DNA from: Ziziphus jujuba
Lineage: Eukaryota; Streptophyta; Magnoliopsida; Rosales; Rhamnaceae
NCBI RefSeq assembly: GCF_031755915.1
Contig: NC_083387.1
Span: forward strand, 10,747,001 to 10,811,000
Direction of reading: 5' to 3'
DNA length: 64,000 nt
Position numbers and translations under genes: made by a program. Below, in pieces: positions 50,645 through 60,637 of the stretch. Position 1 is the first letter of the stretch. Each line of letters starts with the position of its first letter. Below the pieces are notes generated by a model that was not told where the DNA came from, made no database searches, and saw only the letters and a list, made by a program, of their open reading frames with translations.

Positions 50645-52570
50645 ATGAAACCCCATACAGTTCTTTATGCTCAAGCAATCAAGCTTCACAAACTGAGACG
50701 TTGCTTCCCCACAAACCAATCTCACTCCCATCCATATTTTTCTTCAGTTCCTGTTTCCTACACTTCACAGCAAACCCAAAATGTCCCTCCTACAAATCCC
50801 ACAAATGATGTCTCCCAGCAGTTCATTCTGAACTCGATCCACTCTTCTCAGTGGCATTTAATCGAACAGGTCTCGGCTGAGCTCTCCCCTGCTTCAATTT
50901 CGGATACTTTGTTAAGTCTCCAGAAAAACCCACAGCTCGTTTTTCAATTCATAACCCATGTTGGGTGTTTGGATGTCAGAAACCACTGCCTCGCCATTGC
51001 CATTGTCGCTCGCCAACCATCCCCAAAACCCACTTTACAACTTTTAAACAAAGTTATCAATAGTGGCATTGCAATGATTAAGGAGATATTTGTTGAGCTG
51101 AGGGATGCAAGAGAACGTTTGAGTATAAAAAGTAGCATTGTTTTTGATTTGTTGATAAGGGCTTGTTGTGAGTTGAAGAGGGCTGATGAGGCTTTTGAGT
51201 GCTTTCACATGATGAAGGAGGATGGAGTCGTTCCAAAGATTGAGACTTGTAATGATATGTTAAGTTTGTTCTTGAGACTGAATAGATTGGAGAAGGCATG
51301 GGTTTTGTATGCTGAGATGTTTAAGTTGAGGATAAAGTCTAGCGTCTATACTTTTAACATAATGATTAATGTGTTGTGTAAAGAAGGGAAGTTGAAGAAG
51401 GCAAAAGAATTTATTGGGTTTATGGAGTGTTTGGGGGTGAAGCCCAATGTTGTTACCTATAATACAATCATTCATGGGTTTTGCTCAAGTGGGAAACTTG
51501 AAAGGGTTCATGCAATCTTTAATGTAATGAAACGCAAAGGTGTTGAGCCGGATTCATATACATATGGTTCACTTATTAGTGCCTTGTGCAAGGAAGGAAA
51601 ACTTGAGGAAGCATCTGGGATGTTTGATAAAATGGTGGAAACCGGGTTGGCCCCTAGTGCCGTGACCTATAATACATTGATCGATGGTTATTGCAACAAA
51701 GGTGATTTGGAGAAAGCTTTCAGTTATAGGGATGAGATGGTTATGAAGGGTCTAATGCCGACTGTGTCAACTTACAATATGTTGATTCATGCATTGTTTA
51801 TGGAAGCAAGAATGGCCGAAGCTGACAACCTGTTTAAAGAAATGGGAGAGAAGGGAATAAATTCTGATTCCATTACTTATAATATCTTAATCAACGGCTA
51901 TAGCAGATGTAGGAATGTGAAGAAAGCATTTAGCTTTTTTGATGAAATGTTGAGTAAAGGGATTCAGCCTACAAAGATTACATATACATCACTTATTTGT
52001 GTTTTGAGTAAACGGAATAGAATGAAGGAGGCAGATGACTTATTTGAGAAGATGATCGATAAAGATGTTTTGCCTGATCTTGTGATTTTCAATGCATTGC
52101 TTGATGGTCACTGTGCAAATGGTAATATCAACCGTGCGCTCTCACTTTTGGAGGAGATGGATAAACTGAAGGTTCCTCCAGATGAAGTGACTTACAATAC
52201 ACTGATGCAAGGACATTGCAGGAAAGGAAAGGTTGAAGAAGCTCGTGAACTTCTCAATGAGATGAAGAGAAGAGGAATTAAGCCTGATCATATTAGTTAC
52301 AATACCCTCATTAGTGGTTATAGTAAAAGAGGTGATATGAAGGACGCGTTTAAAGTTCGGGATGAAATGTTGAGTATAGGTTTTGATCCTACCCTTCTCA
52401 CTTATAATGCCCTTATAGAAGGCCTATGCAAAAACCAGGAAGGTGTTCTTGCTGAAGAGCTGCTTAAAGAAATGGTAAGCAAAGGGATTAAACCTGAAGA
52501 CAGCACCTATATTTCTCTAATCAAGGGAATTGGGAAAGATGGTGAGTTTTTGAAGAGTGCTGATTCATGA
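50645..52570 (+). CDS. P-class pentatricopeptide repeat protein
   Basis: An intronless 641-aa protein. After about 175 residues of N-terminal sequence, tandem 35-residue PPR motifs run to the C-terminus: I count 13 full repeats and a partial last one. Examples are repeats beginning YTFNIMINVLCKEGK, VTYNTIIHGFCSSGK and ISYNTLISGYSKRGD. All are plain P-type units with no E, DYW or SMR domain. The Ser/His-rich, acid-poor first 60 residues look like an organelle (probably mitochondrial) transit peptide. P-class PPR proteins bind single-stranded organelle RNA, one base per repeat, and affect its processing, stability or splicing. The sequence recalls Arabidopsis At2g15630, but I would not assign orthology without a search. 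The start codon at 50645 is the first ATG of the open frame. Confidence 0.9.
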   Translation: MKPHTVLYAQAIKLHKLRRCFPTNQSHSHPYFSSVPVSYTSQQTQNVPPTNPTNDVSQQFILNSIHSSQWHLIEQVSAELSPASISDTLLSLQKNPQLVFQFITHVGCLDVRNHCLAIAIVARQPSPKPTLQLLNKVINSGIAMIKEIFVELRDARERLSIKSSIVFDLLIRACCELKRADEAFECFHMMKEDGVVPKIETCNDMLSLFLRLNRLEKAWVLYAEMFKLRIKSSVYTFNIMINVLCKEGKLKKAKEFIGFMECLGVKPNVVTYNTIIHGFCSSGKLERVHAIFNVMKRKGVEPDSYTYGSLISALCKEGKLEEASGMFDKMVETGLAPSAVTYNTLIDGYCNKGDLEKAFSYRDEMVMKGLMPTVSTYNMLIHALFMEARMAEADNLFKEMGEKGINSDSITYNILINGYSRCRNVKKAFSFFDEMLSKGIQPTKITYTSLICVLSKRNRMKEADDLFEKMIDKDVLPDLVIFNALLDGHCANGNINRALSLLEEMDKLKVPPDEVTYNTLMQGHCRKGKVEEARELLNEMKRRGIKPDHISYNTLISGYSKRGDMKDAFKVRDEMLSIGFDPTLLTYNALIEGLCKNQEGVLAEELLKEMVSKGIKPEDSTYISLIKGIGKDGEFLKSADS

Positions 52571-53468
52571 ATTACTTGTTTGCCCCTGAAGTTCTGTACT
52601 TTCTAGGGGTAAAAGTCTGGCATTATTTATTTGTTTTACTCTTTAAAGATTGAGCCAATTGACATGCTCAACTGAGGCCTTTGCCATTTGGTCACACTCT
52701 CTTGTAAGGTCGTGCATCCTGTTTCTTTGGTGTTCATTCATTTATTATTATCAGTATTGAGCAATATATTTGTAGCTGCACTGCAATTCAATGTTGCTGC
52801 AGTATATTATGCATTGAAAGAGTAATGAGATAAAGGCAGAAGTCATTGCCTGGAAAATTTTTCACGTTAGCAATTTTGATTTGATAAATAATCAGTGAAA
52901 GATGCAACAAATGCGACACACTTACTAAATGTTACAGCACTAAGAGACATAAATCTTTCCTACTTTATTTTCAATTTTGTGCAATACCAATGCTCCTCTT
53001 TTCTTTTCAAGTGTGACTGTGATTACACATAATTAATGCAGAAAGAAAAAAAAAATGAAAAAGTAGGAAATTAGTACAGAAAAGAAAAGCATAAGTACAG
53101 TAGAATCTGTCCCAAGACCTGACGTAGTTTTAGATGCAAATAGGAAGTTAAATTCTCTATTATATTTTAGGGAGCATACAGACAAGAGAAATAAAAACAG
53201 ATAATAATAAGTGGGATAATTCTGTGGTCAGGACCATCCGCATGCGGACTAAGGAAACGACAATGGTTTTGGAAAAAATCATTGTTTTCCCTTGTCTATG
53301 TTGGTCCGTATGCAGACTGTCCTGACTGTAGAAGGACTCATGATAAGTGATTGTACTTCTGAATGATTAACATCCCTTATTTGAGCACTAATAAAATCAC
53401 TTAAAACGTATTTAAAAGCCAACTGTGCCTCATTTTGAGTCCCATGTAAGATGGGAGGATGCATTCCA

Positions 53469-53690
53469 TTTCATTGAGACGTCTGAGAAAATCTTATATA
53501 ATTTCGCAAAACCTGTCCGTTTCAAATGCGGGACAGGTCTGGATTAGACTGAATTATTTTAAGTGTGGTCCAACTGATTCTGTTTCATTGAGATGTCTGA
53601 GAAAATCTAATATAATTTCGCAAAATCTGTCCGTTTCAAATGCAGGGCTGGCCTGGATTAGATTGAATTATTTCAAGTGTGGTCCAACTG
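53469..53690. repeat. 114-bp tandem duplication
   Basis: Two units start at 53469 and 53583 with TTTCATTGAGA.GTCTGAGAA and both end in GTGTGGTCCAACTG. They differ at several positions, and the period is constant at 114 bp. 114 is divisible by three, so an 86-codon frame reads through both as a repeat; I take that as coincidence. Confidence 0.85.
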
Positions 53691-54257
53691 AAACTGAATT
53701 AGACTATTTCAGGACTTAAAATAGTCCAATCCAATCCGATATTCCAAACTCTGCAAAGGTTTCAAAATCTTTAGTTGAAAATGTTTGGTTAGAGCTCTAT
53801 GTTTCTTTAATTTGAGCTGCTGGTTCATTCAAATTCTGTCAGCTGGATCCATAGTAATTTCTTTCCAGGCGCTATAAAGTGTTATTTTTCCTAGTGGAGA
53901 TAGTCTTCCATGCTTCTTTAGTGTGGCATGCAGTAAGGTGCTATACCTAGAAACCTTTATTATAATTTATGTAGTTGTTTAGTTGAATATGGTGAACAAG
54001 TGGGAACATCTTAGTTGCCACACTTCAATATATTGGAAACACTTCACTCTTCCACTACATGCAGATGGACATTTTGTGGTTCTCACAACTCCACGAGTTT
54101 ATCCCTTTCAAAGGATTGTCCCATACAAGAATACCAATCATAGTAAATAACCAAATATATATATATATATATATATTACCATGATGAAACAGAACATGAT
54201 CGTACCCTGTCTGTTCCTATTCTCCGTTGAATCAATTTGCATGGTATGAAAAGTATA

Positions 54258-54368
54258 GAATACAAATCTGATTATCTACATCAAGTTAGTTTAACCAGTA
54301 CAATAACTTTTCATGGAATACAAATCTGATTATCTACATCAAGTTAGTTTAACCAGTACAATAACTTT
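54258..54368. repeat. 58-bp tandem duplication, nearly identical
   Basis: GAATACAAATCTGATTATCT and the following bases through CAATAACTTTT appear twice at a 58-bp offset (54258 and 54316) with no difference I can see over about 53 bases. Identity implies a very recent event or an assembly duplication. Confidence 0.9.
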
Positions 54369-54683
54369 TAATACAAGTGCTAGCATCCTAAGTAACAGGA
54401 ACGGAAACTATTAAGATGTGCAATCTGACTATGTAAATTGAGAAAACACATTAAATAATTTATGGGGATATTTTCATTTTCCATTTCCAATACCCCATTT
54501 TCTTTTTAACTCTTTCGGTTTTCCATTTTTTTTTTTTTCCCACCTGATGTTGTGCACGCTTGGATGTCCTTTTCTGCAATTTTTGTTTGTGGAAATACAT
54601 GCATTATGCACCAAAAGATTTGAATATTTTACCCCAATGTAATCGTGTTGCTTTTTAATAATTATCTGTGGCAAGATATCTTC

Positions 54684-54690
54684 TATATAT
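54684..54690 (+). promoter_or_regulatory. TATA box of the TMEM45-like gene
   Basis: TATATAT in context TTCTATATATGAG lies about 90 bp before the ATG at 54776, a normal plant spacing given a leader of some 60 nt. Confidence 0.5.
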
Positions 54691-54775
54691 GAGTTCTTGT
54701 GTTTCTAAGCTCCATCTCGAGGTCATTGTCAGATAGACAAGAAAAAAGCTTATCTCCGAGACAAGCTTGCTTGAA

Positions 54776-55663
54776 ATGGGTACCTTTGTTGGACACATAA
54801 TACCTGGTTTGGCATTCACTCTCCTTGGCCTATGGCACACCATCAATACCATCAGATCCTACTTTCTCCAAGGCCCTTCTAATTTTACAGTAAGGTTTTG
54901 GTACCCATTGAACAGCCCTCCTTCAAAACTTAAACACCTGGAGCTCATTTTCATCTTATCTTTCTCTCTATTTGCAATCTTCATGCAAATTCTAGACTTT
55001 CCTTTCCTTCGTTTTGCTTTCAAACTTGACAACTTCGAACATGCCACTATGTTCATCCATCTTGCTTTATTTGCAGGCTTTACATTTTTTGCTGAGTTGA
55101 TCCATTCAATGCAGATCCTATCTGGGGTTGCAGGAATACTTGTCGCCTCTGTTTTTGGACAAGAGCTTTTCCTACTCCATTTCCACTCAACTGACCATGT
55201 TGGGCTTGAAGGGCATTACCATGGGCTTCTACAACTCATAGTGTTTGTTTCTCTTATAGCAGCTTTGGCAGCAAGTTGCTTCCCAACCAGTCTTCCAGCA
55301 GCTCTTGTTCTGTCAAACTCTGTGGTATTTCAAGGCTGCTGGTTTATGAACATGGGGTTCATGCTATGGCTTCCTAGGTTTGTTCCACTGGGTTGCAATC
55401 TGAATTCCGCTGAGGGTAGTAGTGATGACATGCTTGGTGCAGTCATTTGTGGGTCTGGTGATGCAGATTTTAGGGCAAGAGCATTGGCCAACTTGCAATT
55501 CAGTTGGATACTTTCAGGAATTTTGATAATCACGGGATCCATGTGCCTGAGATCAGCTGCAAAATTCACTCCAAGGGAACCTCCAAACGAGTATGAACAA
55601 CTTCGCAGTAGAGGAGCGGATGTCCAGATACTTATGAACTGTTTCAAGCAAACTCACCCCTGA
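54776..55663 (+). CDS. TMEM45/DUF716 family membrane protein
   Basis: A 295-aa intronless protein starting at the ATG at 54776 (MGTFVGHIIPGLAF). It carries the family start GH..PG..F...G.WH.....R. Several hydrophobic segments follow, at about residues 10-25, 60-80, 95-120, 125-145, 155-190, 195-215 and 245-265. Conserved His residues lie in the middle (HFHSTDHVGLEGHYHGLLQL). These are the marks of DUF716/TMEM45, a seven-helix family. Plant members are little studied, and one tobacco member has been linked to viral infection responses. No catalytic function is known. The C-terminal tail from about 268 is hydrophilic and probably cytosolic. The length is normal. Confidence 0.88.
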   Translation: MGTFVGHIIPGLAFTLLGLWHTINTIRSYFLQGPSNFTVRFWYPLNSPPSKLKHLELIFILSFSLFAIFMQILDFPFLRFAFKLDNFEHATMFIHLALFAGFTFFAELIHSMQILSGVAGILVASVFGQELFLLHFHSTDHVGLEGHYHGLLQLIVFVSLIAALAASCFPTSLPAALVLSNSVVFQGCWFMNMGFMLWLPRFVPLGCNLNSAEGSSDDMLGAVICGSGDADFRARALANLQFSWILSGILIITGSMCLRSAAKFTPREPPNEYEQLRSRGADVQILMNCFKQTHP

Positions 55664-56102
55664 ATATATTTCAGTATGCATGTCAAACTTGACACGTTTG
55701 ACATCTATGTTCATGGCCTTTTAAGGGCATGTATATGGGAACCAATAAACATGTTATCACTAAACTACACTAGCTGAAGAAGTGTGAGACCAAGCAAGTT
55801 ATTTCTGTGAACTTGTCACTTGAATCTACTCAAAATCAGATCATAATATCCGCATAAAGAGCCAAAAAAAAAAAAAAAAAAAAACGTAGTCACTGTAATG
55901 GGTTTTTCACTCTTGTTTTTACTCTCAGTAAAAATATTCGAGTAATGTTAAATAATATTACCATCATAAACAATAATGTAATTGTTGCATATCATAAAAG
56001 GTGACAGATAATACGACAATACTACAAATATACCAAGTATTGACAAATGAAGACCGTTGGTAAAAATAAAGCAGATAATCTAATAGCTTTTTTGCTTATT
56101 AA
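55664..56102. other. Convergent spacer
   Basis: The 439 bp between the 3' end of the TMEM45-like gene and the stop codon of the P450. It contains a poly-A run at about 55863-55884 and no gene. Confidence 0.6.
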
Positions 56103-57892
56103 TTAACAATATAGCACAGAAGCTAGCCTTGGGGTCAAGACGACCTCCAATGGTGTTGCTTTAGGGATGGTCATCCCTGGGCTTTCAGTCATATCAACCA
56201 GTTTATCAGAGACTCTTTCCAAGTTGAATCCATGAAGTAGCCTAGCCAATGTAAGGTGTAGGACAAGGAGAGCAAATGAAATTCCAGGGCATGATCTCCT
56301 ACCAGAACCAAATGGTATGTACTCAAAATTCTGACCTCTAACATCGAAATGAGCATGCTCTGTGAGGAACCTCTCCGGTTGGAATTCTAATGGGTTGGAC
56401 CAAATGCTTGAGTCACGTTGCAACTTCCACAGGTTGACGAAGAGGCGAGTCCCTGCTGGAACATGGAAGCCGGCTATGGTACAGTCCTCCAAGGCTTCGC
56501 GAGGTGCTGAAAGTGGCAAAGCAGGATATAATCGTAGAGTTTCCTTGACAATGGCCTGTACGTAGAGCAAGTTCTGTATGTCTGACTGGTTCACTCGGCG
56601 TTGCTTTCCTACATGAATATCAAGCTCTTCTTGTGCCTTTTTTAGCTTTTCGGGGTTATTCAATAGCAGAGAGATTGCCCATGTAAGAGTAACAACCGTG
56701 GTATCATTGCCCCCTAAGATGAGGCTCTGCAAATAAACATTGATTTCATATAATTTTCTTAACTGTTTATTGATTTTTAGACATTGTAATCATACATTCA
56801 AAGTTTCCTTAGGTCAACACTAGTGTAGTTAATTAATTTGTTGCCCCAAAACCAAAAATAGAATCATATATTAATATTGCGACAAATTCCCCTTAGCTTT
56901 TTTTATTATGGTTAGACAAGTTTTAATGTGTGTCAGAACCTTACCAAACAAGTGGCTTTAGTGACAGTATTGGCATCATGAACAGACTGCTTTCCTTCAT
57001 CCATGACAGAAAGCATAACATGGATGAAGTCAAGCTCTTCCTCTTCAATGCTTCCTCTGAGCCTCCTATGACGATGCTCATCCACCCACTTCCCAAACAC
57101 ACAGTCCAGCTCTTTTGCCGTCTTCTTCATCTCCCTCAAATACCCTTTAGCAACGTCCAACCAACCAAGAAAAGGAACTGTATCTGAAGCCATAAACATC
57201 CCAAAAAAGTAGAAGAAACTCCCTAAGGCCTTTCGACACAGCCTTGACTCCTGAGCATCACCGCTCGTACCACAAAAGCGTTTCCCAGCAAGCATCCTCA
57301 CTGTTATGTTCATTGCCAAGTCCCCAAACCTATCCTTCATCTCCACCAAAGCCTGTCCACCATTTTCAATGCATTGCTCATACAACTCCTTCATGAAACA
57401 GTTGATTTCTGAATCTCGGATGTGCTGGAGTAACTCGAGCCGGTGATTCGAGAGTAGATGGACTGTAGCTAGCTTCCTAATGTCACGCCAGTATGGACCA
57501 TAAGGTGACATACCAAACATGGCATGGTCATATCCCATGATCTTCCCAGCCAAGGCCTTTGGTCTTGATGGGAAGACCTTGTCGTTGGTAGTGAAACATT
57601 CTTTAGCTACTTGCCAGCTACTAACCACAAGTGCTCGATGAATTCCTATTCGAATTGAGAAAGCCGGTCCATACTCATCAGCCAAGGCTCCAAGAACTCT
57701 GTGAAACAGCTTGTCTGCTCCAAGGATATGAAGATGACCGATTAATGGCCATGCTCCTGCTGGCTCTGGTGGTCTTCTACCTTTGTTTTTCTTGTTCTTT
57801 TTAACGTTGTATAGTACAATCAAGATGCTGATGATAGCAACAAGTGTTCCACAGAGGGTAAATTGTTGCAGTTGATTAGGGAAATACTCCAT
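56103..57892 (-). CDS. CYP82: CYP82-type cytochrome P450, two exons
   Basis: Exon 1 is 57892-56945 and exon 2 is 56726-56103, joined in phase 0 to give 523 aa. The donor is GTAAGG and the acceptor TTTGCAG. A hydrophobic anchor lies at about 11-30, followed by a basic stretch and the Pro hinge PPEPAGAWPLIGHL. The I-helix motif GGNDTT is at 321-326, the ExxR motif ETLR at 378-381, FQPERF at 431-436 and the heme loop FGSGRRSCPG at 455-464 with Cys 462. The single intron just before the I-helix motif and the pattern of exon 1 (MFGMSPYGPYWRD.RK) fit the CYP82 family. Members oxidise terpenoids, alkaloids, furanocoumarins or phenolics in defence metabolism. The substrate of this one cannot be read from sequence. 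All catalytic residues are present, so the enzyme looks active. Confidence 0.92.
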
Positions 57893-60637
57893 GGATTTTT
57901 AGCAAGTAAAGAATTTGGATCGGCATGGAATAATCCCATTTAAGTAGCTAGCTGGATTGAAGTTGGTATCGTGTCGTGTTCAATTTTATTTCTTTGAATG
58001 ACAAAAAAACAAAAAAACAAAAAAAAAAGGCAAGCCAAAGAATTTCAAGGTGGGAATCGATTCATTTGGTTTGATTAAACAAGCATGAGAACAACCACAT
58101 TTAAAAATTGAATAAGTACAAACATTTTATTTTTATTTTTATTTTTTTGCGTAATTTATGTAGACTATGGTGCTCAAGGATGTCATACAATTTTGTTACT
58201 TTCTGATTCAATCACGCCTCTTCAACTGTTTGCCTGGACAACAAGTAATTAGTTACATCTGAGATCTAGTGCTTTCTCAATGCCAGTCAATTTCTAATGA
58301 GATAATCCCATCTAAACCCATGTTTTTAAAAAGATTACTTAATCCACTTGATTAAAAATGGGATAAAGGCTCCACTGTTTATTGTTCAGTCCCATGAGAA
58401 AAATAATGTTGCATCAAATATGAGACTGGAGTAAATTTATTATATTTTAATCCATTCCAATTCAATACGGAATCCAAATGGAGGGTAGAATATGGAGCAA
58501 AGATGTTTGAAGCAATTATTACCCAAAAAAAAAAAAAAAATTTGTTTGAAGCAATCTTGTGGAAACATTGACTTTTATTTCCCAAATTTAGAGACCCAAT
58601 AACATTGGCTTGCAAATTTCTACTTCCTATTTTGAGTATGATATATAATCTTTTGAGTTATTGTTTTATTTATTTGATTTTAAGATAATACTTGGGAACT
58701 AAAAAGATGGTCTCTCCTAGCAAATGTTCACCCAAACCATACAGAGTTTTGGCAGAAGCTAAACAGAAAGAACTAAAATCAGTATTGGAATTTATAATAT
58801 ATTATATATTTGATCATTCTTGCACCAATTTTGTTGCCCAAAAACTGAAAAAGAAAATAAAAGTTCTATTATTATGTGTTAATATATATGTAATATGGAA
58901 TGGGTTATCATATTTCCAATATCTTTGTGATAAGACCACCACTCTAAATTGATTTTATTTTTTTTACATATTTATTTCTGTAATTCTATGAGTGATTAGT
59001 TATTTTTTATTCTTTTGTAAAACATGCTAATCTGTTAACAATTGGAATTTAAATTTTATGTGGTTAAATTGGGAATGATTAGTTTAACTGTTAATAGACC
59101 TTAAATTTAATTTAGTTTGACTAAAACATCCTAATGTATAGCTCGTAAATCAGCGGTTTATTTAATTTTCACTTCTTGTTAGAAAATTTTGGCTTTTAAA
59201 AATTTTTAAATATCAATATTTATCTGTGTGAAAATCAGTACTGATATGAATATTTATTTATGTTGAATCTAATATTAAAATTTATCATTTAGTAAATCCT
59301 AGACTTATATATATATATATATATATATGCATTAAGGAGTATTCCCAACACTAAACAAATTAACAAAATATCCAAAAAATCCTAAAAACCCTCCAAATCC
59401 ATAAATCCAAACCGATCCGACATACAACCCATTTTGACGGCAAACCGAGGTCATGCCGAATTTGCCCCTTTCTTGATGCCAAAACCTTACACACACTAAC
59501 CACTGAGATAACCCACGTCCAGGCAACCAAAAACCCCAAGTCCGATGGTCAGTCGTCGCCATAACAACCTGCGGTTTTGCCAAGGGAGTTTCTCTAGGCA
59601 GAGCCATCTTGGGTTTCTAGAAATGGCCAAGAGAGCAATTCTGTCAGAAAGGTTGAATAAGGCTATTATATAATTTTGGAATAATAAATGTTTCTTTGAA
59701 GAAAGGCCTAAATAAGGTCGAGTTCATATTTTATGTTTGATTGAGAAGATTAATGGTTTGATGGCTATTCATGAAATTTATTCAAATTTGATCCGAGTAA
59801 TAAAAGGAAAAACTTCATTTGGTAATAATTACTTGATTTGAGGAATTGAAGATGATTTGCCTTTATTATGCATAACTTGAAGGATCATTCACGTATAAAT
59901 AGGTATTGAAGGAAGAAGAAAGGGATTCATCTTCATACATATCAAAACTTTTAACTTAGAAATCTTATCTTAGAGTACATTTGGAAATCTCTAAAATGCC
60001 ATCACCTTGTAAGTAAGTTTATTTTTCCAGCAAGTTTTATTTTTGTCCCTGTTCTACCATTTGTCTAAATTTCTACTATTTTCTTTAAATGAATTTCATT
60101 ATTAAGACCTAGGCATTTAAAAAAACTTTTAAATTGTTTTGTTCTTTGTAACTTTAATTCAATTGTTTGATATTAGTCAGATTTTTATACATACAGTAAT
60201 TTTATTTATTTTCTTATTCTAATTTTTTCAAAAATACTTTAAATTTTTTAAGTGACATGCCTGCATCATTGAGAGATACGATGTTGGAAAATTGCCCAAC
60301 ATCTTTTCGGTGCCCCTGGTGGAACCAAAATGTAATTCGACCATGGAGACAGATAGACTACCTAGTCAAGTTGCTTACCATCAATCCTACATGTCCTTTG
60401 AGCAGGTTTATCAAACCGCCAACAACTATGGAGATGGGCTGGCTAGTCAAGCCAATTCCCATCAGTCCTGCATGTCCTCATCAACATGGAAACAATTTCA
60501 GATTGGAGGGCGTCATAAAGTGGAGTTAAACGACCAAGTTGGCCAAGTAACAACAGCTCCATGTCAATGAAATTTCAAGTAACCAGAAACTCATAATCAA
60601 CTAATTTGTAATTTTGTTTTATGTCGAAAGGAGAAGT
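57893..60637. other. Intergenic DNA with a possible orphan transcription unit
   Basis: AT-rich and mostly featureless to 59.3 kb, with an (AT)n run at 59308-59328. From 59.33 to 60.6 kb it changes character. There is a GC-richer block at 59330-59640 with a 91-codon minus-strand frame. A good TATA box follows at 59894, then a GTAAGT-like donor at 60009. Last is a block with short frames (a 90-codon ATG frame at 60257-60529 and an overlapping ATG-less frame to 60570). No motif is recognisable in these frames. It could be a relic of a retroelement or a captured gene fragment. Confidence 0.45.
59894..59901 (+). promoter_or_regulatory. TATA box of unknown transcription unit
   Basis: TATAAATA in the context CACGTATAAATAGG is a textbook plant TATA box. 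It is not followed by a recognised gene. The leader-like sequence downstream has an ATG at 59996 and a GTAAGT donor-like site at 60009. Confidence 0.4.

Larger units (their letters stand above)
52571..54775. other. Intergenic DNA with two recent tandem repeats
   Basis: No supported gene. It holds a 114-bp tandem pair (53469-53690), a 58-bp tandem pair (54258-54368) and an (AT)n run at 54157-54176. The start holds the PPR 3' flank and the end holds the TATA region of the next gene. Confidence 0.6.

Noticed and set aside
58692..58952. 86-codon frame as a small gene
   Set aside because: It begins at TTG, has no motif and lies in AT-rich sequence without promoter features.
59332..59607. 91-codon minus-strand frame as a protein gene
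   Set aside because: It has an ATG but no recognisable domain, and the surroundings look like repeat relic; support is too weak for a gene call.
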